Assembly: GCA_023614405.1 (NCBI GenBank)
Contig: CM042696.1
Span: 334,357,211-334,421,210, forward strand
Direction: 5' to 3'
Length of the DNA stretch: 64,000 bases
Source of the DNA: Avena insularis
Lineage: Eukaryota; Streptophyta; Magnoliopsida; Poales; Poaceae
The notes below the pieces were generated by a model. That model was not told the DNA's origin. It did not search any database and saw only the letters and a list, made by a program, of their open reading frames with translations. Each line of letters starts with the position of its first letter. Positions within the stretch are counted from its first letter, which is position 1. Below are positions 13,911-22,199 of the stretch, one piece after another. A program made the translations under genes and the position numbers.

Positions 13911-13928
13911 ATAAAATAAATATTTAAT
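13911..13928 (+). promoter_or_regulatory. Possible TATA-type promoter of the large LTR
   Basis: An A/T-only stretch, ATAAAATAAATATTTAAT, sits directly before an abrupt switch to C-rich DNA with a telo-box-like AAACCCTA at 13993-14000. AT-rich DNA followed by a pyrimidine-rich leader is a common layout for plant LTR promoters. The core TATA position is a guess. Confidence 0.35.
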
Positions 13929-13932
13929 CAGG

Positions 13933-15020
13933 GGAGGCCGCCGCCAGCCAGGCCCAAAAGCCCAGCTAGCAGCAGCCTACCACCCCGTACCAAAACCCTA
14001 GCCGCCTAATCCCTCCTCCCTCCTTTTCCCTCCCAGCCGCCGCCACCCTGGCACCAGCCACCTCACCCCGGCCACTCACTGTGCGCCACCTCAGCCTCCT
14101 GGCCCTACTCCCCTCCACCTACCACCCGGACACACACACACACACACAACGCACGCGCCCAACCCACAGCCCCTGGAACCGAACCCCATGCCCCGTGTCT
14201 CCACCAACAGCACCACTCCCGTGCTGGCCCCACACCTTGCCGCATGCGGTCTCGAGGCCGACCCCCACCTGCCACGCACCACCTCGGGATCCCCCGCTCC
14301 CCACCTGCCCCAATCCCACGCCTCCTGGCCCCGCTCTTCACCGACCGCACCCACCCCGTCGTGATCCCCTCCCTGCCTCGCCTCCCTCTGCCCGATCCCC
14401 ACCAACCACCTCGCTCCCCGCTCCTACTCGCCTCTCTCCGGCCCCGGCCACGAGCGCGTTCTCTCCTCCGTCCTGGCCCCGCTCGAGCTCCTCTCCGACG
14501 TGTCCTCGCAGCACCCCGCATGCCTTTCCTCGACCGGCAAGCTCCACGCCGCTGGGTTCCTCACTGGCCGTCGCCTTGCCTGCCTCTGTGACCCCATCTC
14601 CCGAGCGTCGCCACCGGCCGTTCGTCACCGACCTCGTCCCTGCTGCGGTTCTCCTCCCCGTCTCCCTCTTCCTCTGGCCGATGGAGAGCCCCACCGACAG
14701 CTAGCCCTCCTCCTTCCTCTCCTCCTGAGCAAGTTCGAGCCCGTGCCCCGCCGATCTCCGTCGCCTCCGCCCCCAGGTCACCTATTTGCGCTTTTACCGT
14801 GTCCGGCCATCTGCCGCGTGTCGACCTCCACGCGCCTAGACGCATCCTCGTCGTCCTCCCCGAGTCCCTCGCCCCGTCACCACGTCTGCACCAGCAGGCC
14901 GCGGCCCTGCCTCCTCGTTGCCCCGGGTCCTGTCGCCGCCTTAGGCCATGCAGCAGCCGCTAGCCAGCGGCCTCGTCCACGTCCCCTGCGCACCTGCCTC
15001 GTCCCGCGATCCTGACCTCT
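13933..15020 (+). other. C-rich, GC-rich segment of the large LTR
   Basis: About 1.1 kb is strongly biased to C on the plus strand (runs such as CCTCCTCCCTCC) and contains a short (AC)n microsatellite at 14130-14148. Open frames of up to 207 codons (14081-14704) translate to Pro/Ser/Thr/Arg-rich sequence typical of unselected GC-rich DNA, with no domain I can recognise. It probably represents the transcribed leader part of the LTR. Confidence 0.6.
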
Positions 15021-15235
15021 TTTGGCCCTATGCATCGCGCCGTAGTCTGTAGGTGCGTATCCAGGAAGGACGTGCCCGTGTATCCTTTTACAAGTGTGAC
15101 CGTGAGGTGGTGTTTTGGGTGTAGTGGCTCTCTGATGATGTATGTGGTGGGGTGAAGTGAAGATGACCTTGTTGTGCTGCCACGAATCAAGACCTTCCTG
15201 CGGACGAGAACGATATGTTGGACAAGGGCGTTAGT

Positions 15236-15850
15236 GACATTGACAAGATCTTCCGAAGACCCGGGCACCGGTGCAAGGTCGTTGACATCGCTCGAGGCCG
15301 AAACCCCAAGTTCGAAACCGAAGAGGGAACGGACACCAAGATCTACCTCTTGGACCCGAAGACGCCGACACCTCGGACGCCAAGATCTACCTCTTGGACC
15401 TGAAGACCGTGATGATGTTGAACCAAGATCGCCATCGTCAATGAAACTGGTACACCAAGACCTTCGTACATGGATGGCCACCGACAAGACCGGCTCAACG
15501 CCGATGGGTTCGAGGGATGTACAAGGTGCCACTATATGACCCCGTCACGCCAAGATCTCCGTCTCGAAATGACAAGGCCTCCTCGTTGGCAAGCGACCCG
15601 AGTCCGACACCGACAATCGAAGCCCGGAACCGACAAGTTCGCCACCCGGACACCATGCGACAAGATCTACTTCACGTATCCAAAGACCCCCGGTACCCGA
15701 TCCACTCAAGTTAGCCATCAATGGCAAGATCGACTGCTTGGAACCCAAGTTCTCCGTCATGACACACCAAGTTCTCCATATTGTATCCGAACCTCGTCGT
15801 CCCTGTCAAACCCTATCGAACCCCGAACCCCTGGAACCAAGATCTTCCAA
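15236..15850 (+). repeat. Degenerate repeat around CAAGATCT in the large LTR
   Basis: CAAGATC recurs about eight times (near 15243, 15338, 15382, 15425, 15551, 15660, 15726 and 15838), often as CCAAGATCTACCTCTTGG or ACCAAGATCTTCC. The clearest unit is a tandem pair 44 bp apart (15336 and 15380). The rest is strongly diverged. It looks like an old minisatellite expansion within the LTR. Confidence 0.6.
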
Positions 15851-17255
15851 ACCCAGATGTGTGACCCTAAGCCTCTATTTTTTATAATATGACATATACC
15901 TGTCGCATCATTAAATCATCATGCTTGCATACATGTCATCTGGTGGGTTGGGTTAAATAGTCGATTCATCTAAATTTAATATGGAGTCTATATGCGGGCT
16001 ATTCTAGTCTTATTCCGGACTCCATTTAAATTTGTGTAGTGAACCGATGCCATGCTTCACATTGTTGATTCAACATTTAAAATGCGGGGTATCTAAAAAA
16101 CTTGAACCTATTAATTAATTGTCGGGACCCCGGTTCTGCTTAATATTGCCTAAATGCACCGCATCTTTGCCATGCCATGCATCATATCACAAACATGCCG
16201 ATTCTTCTGTCGTAGTATTAAATATTGCATCCGGTGTTTCTTCCAGTGTTTGCTTCTTCCCGGATTAGGCTAATGAGTTGATGCGAGTACCGACAAGTTC
16301 TCCGGATATGATCCGTCGGCAGTGTTTTCCCAGGCGAGCATCTCTCCCCCTTCTACCTATTTTGCATTTATAGTCTTTATTTCCTCCTGTTGATCTATTG
16401 CTATCCGTGTCACGATGCTTTAGTTTCCGTACACCAGTTACACCCTGTGCATCCTCTATATTGCCTTGGACACCTCCTATTACCTGTGTTTGGTAGATAG
16501 CTGGCCTTGCGAGTCGTAGTTGCTTGCTCAGGTGCGATCTCGTGTTGTCGAGTACCACAGTTGTTGGAATGCTGGCTGATGTTTGCGGTGGAGTTGATCA
16601 TGACTTTAAACACAACTATTAAATTGCTAGATATAACTAATGCAGAGGCATCGGTGGGAAATAGATGTTATTTGGTTCTTCCACGCTCACTTGTGTCCCG
16701 TAGGACCCCGAGTACTTGATACCTGTTCCGAGACTTTTCCCACTATCCACATCCGGGAGGCCTTATGGACCCCCCTGAGCCAGAGATTGATTCATTTCTA
16801 TTTCTTGGGGACACAAACTAGTTTGGGGTTTTATTTACTATCCTATACTTATGCCATGTTTACTGCTTTATTTAAGATTGTGCGTGGAGCGCCTGTACTG
16901 TTTTGGATGCAGAGTGTTTTCGTGGTATCGACAAGCCCAGTCACACTTTCGGGTTCCCAGTCGTTTACAGCCATGGACGCAAACCCTGGGTCCGTTCCGG
17001 AGCCGGCCAACTTCGTTGCAGGTAGCTTAGTGGGGTGGCCCCCTGAAATATTTTATGAATTCTGTGATCGCTTTGTCGTGAAAGCCTCGTTGGGTTTTGA
17101 GTTGGTTTTTCCGAGGTTGATCGAGTGTGTGTTGCTATTTTTGCACCCCTATAGGGTAAAACTTCCTGAAAGCCGTGTCCGCGGTTATGGACGACTTGGA
17201 GTACAGTATCTCGATTATAGACAAGCATAACTAAAGTAGGACTATAAATTTGACT

Positions 17256-17575
17256 TAATATATGACTAGTAATCAGATTCAACTGTAATGGAGTGAATAA
17301 TAAAAATGCCAACAACTGGTGAATCTGTGGTGATCCGTGTCATACTATACCTGCCTAGTAAGTATTGCAACTCCAATGGAATGTGATAAAAGTGCCAACA
17401 ACTGTTGGGTTTTGGGATTCCTCAGGACAATTATATCTGACTAGTAAATGTTCCAACTATAACGGAAAGGTGATTAAAACGGCCCACTACTTATGCTTCA
17501 GGATGACTCACGCTATCTGTATCTGATTAGTAAGTGTTGCAACTATAACGGAATGAGTAAAATTGCCAACTGTGT
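17256..17575 (+). repeat. Four-copy degenerate tandem repeat in the large LTR
   Basis: Four diverged units begin near 17268, 17357, 17453 and 17529 (spacing 89, 96 and 76 bp). Each has AGTAAgTgttgcAACT followed by an AACGGAATG-like stretch, and most continue into AAAA.TGCCAAC. They are too diverged for recent amplification. Repeated promoter modules are common in LTR U3 regions, but function here is unknown. Confidence 0.65.
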
Positions 17576-18040
17576 GAGTTCCTTGGTCTGACTTCCTCAC
17601 TTGATCTCGAGGGGGAAATACCAGGCAGGGTATGTTTGGTGTTAGTATCAGGTTGGATCCGAATAGGTCTTTCTCATCCCTCTCTAATAGCCGCCAGTTT
17701 TACTGAGTCTCTATAGGTTGTTTAATGCTGCTGCGCTGCCGCTTCAGTCCACCATACCATGTAGGCGAGAGCCGCCGAATTCTAGCCTCGCCATGTACTG
17801 GCCTTAGTACTGACGCTCCTCTTTTTCCTTTGCCCTTTGTCGGCACCCCTTTTGTTTTAGCAGGTTTGAGATCGACGTCGTTAGCAGGGTTACCCTTCCG
17901 GCTTGGCCTGGGCAGGGTTATGGATGCCATTGGTTATTCTTCCGGGCTCTTAGCCCCAATTGCATCTTGTCCGTACTCGGACGCTGTAGCAATTTCAAGG
18001 TGATTTGGATCTTTGTATTCTTGACTCTTGGAGTCGTGCT

Positions 18041-18054
18041 GTATATATATATTT
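18041..18054 (+). promoter_or_regulatory. TATA-like stretch near the 3' end of the large LTR
   Basis: GTATATATATATTT lies about 150 bp before the element's end. It is an alternating TA run that could be a weak core promoter or simply a short microsatellite. No other signal supports a choice. Confidence 0.25.
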
Positions 18055-18205
18055 GTTCTGTGGGTCCCATCGAGGACTGTTGTGTAATAGTATTACTTTG
18101 TTTTCCACCCGCACGAAAGTGCCTGGTGGGTGTCCTTGAATCGTTTCTATGCGGGTTTGTTGGAAAGGGCTAAAACTTGCATAGGGCCGATTCGAGGGTG
18201 ATACA

Positions 18206-18210
18206 TTAGT
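18206..18210. repeat. Right target-site duplication TTAGT of the large LTR
   Basis: TTAGT directly follows the terminal CA of the element, is identical to 13644-13648, and continues as AAAAAGAACACAC, the rest of a C module. Confidence 0.93.
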
Positions 18211-18598
18211 AAAAAGAACACACATGCAATGGCACTGGTGGATCCATGTGTGGTCTCTGAAGATAACACACATGTAATGACTCTAGCTGTGGTTAATGAC
18301 AAGAACACATATTTCAATGACACTTGTGGATCCATATGTGGTATGTGAAAAGAATAGTCATGAAATGACTTCAGTTGTTGTTAGTAAAAAGAACACACAT
18401 GCAATGACACTGGTGGATCCATGTGTGGTCTTTGAAGAGAACACACATGCAATGACACTGGTGGATCCATATGTGGTATGTGAAAAGAACACACATGAAA
18501 TGACTCCAGTTGTTGTTAGTAAAAAGAACACACATGCAATGACACTGGTGGATCCATGTGTGGTCTCTGAAGAGAACACACATTTCAATGACACTGGT

Positions 18599-18773
18599 GG
18601 ATCCATATGTGGTATGTGAAAAGAACACACATGCAATGACTCCAGTTGTTGTTAGTAAAAAGAACACACATGCAATGACACTGGTGGATCCATGTGTGGT
18701 CTCTAAAGAGAACACACATGCGATGACTCTAGCTGTGGTTAATAAGAAGAACACAGATTTCAATGACACATGT
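18599..18773 (+). repeat. Representative B-C-A-D supermodule (175 bp)
   Basis: This is a clear example of the four-module arrangement. Module B is 18599-18646 (48 bp), module C is 18647-18685 (39 bp), module A is 18686-18733 (48 bp) and module D is 18734-18773 (40 bp, the TTTCAATGAC length variant). Aligning the four shows that C and D correspond to positions 10-48 of A and B, so the long modules differ from the short ones by a 9-bp block GGATCCATR. The 174-175 bp total recurs many times, alternating with 135-136 bp B-C-A units. The strand is an arbitrary reference direction. Confidence 0.92.
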
Positions 18774-18970
18774 GGATATATATGTGGTATGTGAAAAGAA
18801 CACACATGAAATGACTCCAGTTGTTGTTATTAAAAAGATCACGCATGCAATGACACTGGTGGATCCATGTGTGGTCTCTAAAGATAACACACATTTCAAT
18901 GACACTGGTGGATCCATATGTGGTATGTGAGAATAACACACATGCAATGACTCTAGTTGTTGTTAGTAAA

Positions 18971-18975
18971 AAGAG
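18971..18975. repeat. Left target-site duplication AAGAG of the Copia-type LTR
   Basis: AAGAG precedes the TGTTGGG start of the insertion. The partner at 20634-20638 reads AATAG, one mismatch. The A-rich part of C modules varies between AAAAAGAG and AAAAATAG elsewhere in the array, so the difference could be a mutation after insertion. Confidence 0.75.
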
Positions 18976-20633
18976 TGTTGGGTCCGCAGCATAGAAAACA
19001 AAAAAATTTCTATGATGAGAACTTCACGCCAATATCTATCTACTAGGTACAGAGCAACGGGTGGACATACATCGAACGTGAACTTACCCTCGAAGACAAC
19101 GAGTTTTGTTAACGAGTAGGAACTCGTGGTTGATGTAGTCGTACACTTGCCGATCTCAGGATCGTGAGGAAGTCCGAGCGCCGCAACTCAGCAGCGCATC
19201 CGTACTCGCACAAACATTCAAGCCACCGGACAACCTCCACCTCCACGCTCCAGCAATCCAGCGGAAACAACAACTCCTTCCAGACGAAGTTCCACCTGGA
19301 ACATGTATCTCTCTAATCCGATACCATGTGGGAATAATTCTAGAGGGGGAGAGAGAGATCCTTCACAAGGAGGTGTGAGGATGAAGGAGGGAATGGGTGG
19401 CATTTTATAGGAGGAGGGGGGTGCCCCCTCTCTCCATGGCCGGCGCATGGGGGGGTGACCCCTAACCTCCCCCATTCATGTGGTGGTAACCCCTCCACAT
19501 TAAAATGCCTCTTCACATTCCCTTTTAAAGTCTCCACTTTAAATGCATTAAATTTATCCAAATTTAGTGCTCTCTCATTTAATAAAACTCTTTTATTAAA
19601 TTTATTCAGAATTTTGTTAATTACTTTAATTAACAAACATTCACATATAGCCCCTTGCAATATTTCAATATCACATGCAGAACCTCTTTCTGCAATTTCA
19701 CCCAAAACAATTTTCGGTTTCTATTGAAACAATTCCTGCACTTTGCAATTCTTTCGACTGAAACATATGTGCTCCAAAATGGTGTCCGGTAACTCTTACG
19801 TGTGCCACCCTACGGTTCGCGAATAATGCAGACATGATCGAGACCCTTCTCCGATCAATAATCAGAAGCGGGACCTAGAGATCCGTTCTGACTGCTACAC
19901 ATTCAACGATGACTTCTGTGATCGTGAGAACCTTTAACGCTTATAACTAAATCCCTTTGTCTCTCGATATATTACATGTACGAGATTCGATCATCGGTAT
20001 CTCCATACCTAGTTTGATCTTGTTACCGACATGCACTCTTTTCTCGTTCCCGTGATATAACATTCTAGTGATCACATCACTTGCTTGCAAGCTATCTTAA
20101 TGTTATATCACCGAGAGGGCCCAGAGTATATCTATCCGTCATCGGGATTGACAAAATCCACTCTTTATCCATGATCCTCAACATAACACCTTCGTAGTAC
20201 TGAACCCATTTTTATAGTCACCCTGTTACGGTGTGACGTTTGATGTTATCGAGATACTCTTCTGGTGTTAGCAATTAACATGATCTCATCGTCTAAGGAT
20301 AAAGATTACTTCATATGATGTTATAGCAATATAAACATAATGACTTGATCGTAATGCTATACTTCGGATGAATGTTCATCACATCATTCCACCAATGGTG
20401 TGACATTGTTATTAACAACATCCAATGTCCATGATCAGGAAACCTTAATCATCTTGTTAATCAACAAGCTAGTCTACAAGAGAGGCATAACTAGGAACCC
20501 TTTTTGTTTATTAAACACACATGTATTGATGTTTCAGATAAATACAATTCTAGCATGTAAAATAAACATCTATCATATATAAGGAATACATAATAACAAC
20601 TTTATTATTGCCTCTTAGGGCATATTTCCTTCA
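18976..20633 (-). mobile_element. Copia-type solo LTR (BARE-1/WIS/Angela group), minus strand
   Basis: This is a 1,658-bp non-satellite insertion. Read on the minus strand it begins TGAAGGAAATATGCCC, continues into AGGCAATAATAAAGTTG, and ends in CGGACCCAACA. That start is the hallmark of the BARE-1/WIS/Angela Copia LTRs of Triticeae as I remember them, and LTR length in that group is about 1.7-1.8 kb. No internal domain, second LTR or gag-pol coding is present, so this is a solo LTR produced by recombination. Minus orientation is supported by a minus-strand TATAAAAT at 19402-19409. The first bases differ from the usual TGTTG start, so the outermost few bases may be lost or altered. Open frames within it are not protein-like. 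Confidence 0.88.
19402..19409 (-). promoter_or_regulatory. TATA box of the Copia-type LTR
   Basis: On the minus strand the sequence reads CCTATAAAATGCC, a canonical plant TATA box, placed about three-quarters of the way through the LTR as expected before the start of R. Transcription would run toward lower coordinates, into satellite block 2. Confidence 0.6.
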
Positions 20634-20638
20634 AATAG
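20634..20638. repeat. Right target-site duplication AATAG of the Copia-type LTR
   Basis: AATAG follows the terminal CA and matches AAGAG at 18971-18975 in four of five bases. The satellite resumes with TACACATGCAATGACACTGG, the second half of the interrupted C module. Confidence 0.7.
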
Positions 20639-22199
20639 TACACATGCAATGACACTGGTGGATCCATGTGTGGTCTTTGAAGAGAACACACATGCAATAA
20701 CACTGGTGGATCCATATGTGATATGTGAAAAGAACACACATGAAATGACTCCAGTTGTTGTTAGTAAAAAGAACACAGATGCAATGACACTGGTGGATCC
20801 ATGTGTGGTCTCTGAAGAGAACACACATGCAATAACTCTAGCTGTGGTTAATAAGAAGAACACGGATTTCAATGACACAGGTGGATCCATATGTGGTATG
20901 TGAAAAGAACACACATGAAATGACTCTAGTTGTTCTTAGTAAAAAGAGCACACATGCAATGACACTTGTGGATCCATGTGTGGTCTCTGAAGAGAACACA
21001 CATTTCAATGACACTGGTGGGTCCATATGTGGTCTGTGAAAAGAACACACATACAATGACTCCAGTTGTTGTTAGTAAAAAGAACACACATGCAATGATA
21101 CTGGAGGATCCATGTGTGGTCTCTTAAGAGAACACACATGCAATGACTCTAGCTGTGGTTAATGAGAAGAACACACATTTCAATGACACTAGTGGATCAT
21201 ATGTGGTATATGAAATAAACACACATGCAATGACTCTAGTTGTTGTTAGTAAAAAGAACACACATGCAATGACAATGGTGGATCCATGTGTGGTCTCTGA
21301 AGAGAACACACATTTCAATGACACTGGTGGATCCATATGTGGTATGTGAAAAGAATAGTCATGAATGACTCCAGTTGTTGTTAGTAAAAAGAACACACAT
21401 GCAATGACACTGGTGGATCCAGGTGTGGTCTCTGAAGAGAACACACATGCAATCACTCTGGTGGATCCATATGTGCTATCTGAAAAGAACACACATGCAA
21501 TGACTCCAGTTGTTGTTAGTAAAAAGAACACACATGCAATGACACTGGTGGATCCATGTGTGGTCTCTGAAGATAACGCACATGCAATGACTCTAGCTAT
21601 GGTTAATGAGAATAACACATATTTCAATGACACTAGTGGATCCATATGTGGTATGTGAAAAGAATAGTCATGAAATGACTCCAGTTGTTGATAGTAAAAA
21701 GAACACACATGCAATGACACTGGTGGATCCATATGTCGTATCTGAAGAGAACACACATGCAATGACTCTAGCTGTGGTTAATAAGAAGAACACAGATTTC
21801 AATGACACAGGTAGATCCATATGTGGTATGTGAAAAGAACACACATGAAATGACTCTAGTTGTTGTTAGTAAAAAGAGCATACATGCAATGACACTGGTG
21901 GATCCATGTGTGGTCTCTGAAGAGAACAAACATTTCAATGACACTGGTGGATCCATATATGCTATGTGAAAAGAACACACATGCAATGAATCCAGTTGTT
22001 ATTAGTAAAAGGAACACACATGCAATGATACTGGTGGATCCATGTGTGGTCTCTTAAAAGAACACACATGCAATGACTCTAGCTGTGGTTAATAAGAAGA
22101 ACACGGATTTCAATGACACAGGTGGATCCATATGTGGTATCTGAAAAGAACACACATGCAATAACTCTAGTTGTTGTTAGTAAAAAGAACACACATGCA

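Larger units (their letters stand above)
13649..18205 (+). mobile_element. Putative 4.56-kb solo LTR, Gypsy/LARD-like (Sukkula-like)
   Basis: This is a single non-satellite insertion. It starts TGTGGCATCCCG, ends GGGTGATACA, has TG...CA termini and is flanked by a perfect 5-bp duplication (TTAGT), as expected for LTR-retrotransposon integration. The starting sequence does not recur inside, and I see no primer-binding site, polypurine tract or gag-pol domains. It is therefore best explained as one long LTR left after LTR-LTR recombination. LTRs of 4-5 kb are known for Sukkula-type large retrotransposon derivatives of barley and relatives. The last 25 bp (ATAGGGCCGATTCGAGGG) resemble the Sukkula LTR end as I remember it, which also supports plus orientation. 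The alternative is a short non-autonomous element without duplicated LTRs. Open frames inside it have no recognisable domains. Confidence 0.75.
18206..18975. repeat. Modular satellite array, block 2
   Basis: These 770 bp of the same A/B/C/D satellite lie between the two LTR insertions. The module order is canonical (C-A-D, B*-C-A, B-C-A, B-C-A-D, B-C-A, B-C), and the modules have few indels. The block ends inside a C module at the second insertion site. Confidence 0.96.

Noticed and set aside
13993..14000. AAACCCTA as evidence of telomeric repeat or subtelomeric position
   Set aside because: It is a single copy inside the LTR, not a tandem telomeric repeat; a telo-box-like motif is common in plant leaders.
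14081..14704. 207-codon open frame rich in Pro, Ser, Thr and Arg in the large LTR
   Set aside because: It lies in a C-rich segment where open frames occur in several frames on both strands; no recognisable domain or conserved motif.
16120..16132. TGTCGGGACCCCG, which looks like the start of another Gypsy LTR nested in the large element
   Set aside because: No matching end, no flanking duplication and no change of sequence character were found; probably chance or a family feature.
16640..17230. 196-codon open frame in the large LTR
   Set aside because: The translation has no motif of gag, protease, integrase, reverse transcriptase or RNase H, and it lies inside what looks like LTR sequence.
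18041..18054. Promoter of a real gene downstream of the large LTR
   Set aside because: Only satellite follows; no gene is present for such a promoter to serve.
19455..19727. 90-codon open frame within the Copia-type LTR, plus strand
   Set aside because: It is antisense to the LTR, low-complexity (Leu/Asn/Ser-rich from AT-rich DNA) and without homology I can recognise.
20601..20606. Minus-strand AATAAA as a polyadenylation signal of the Copia-type LTR
   Set aside because: It lies about 30 bp from the 5' end of the LTR on its own strand (U3), where a polyadenylation signal would not be expected.
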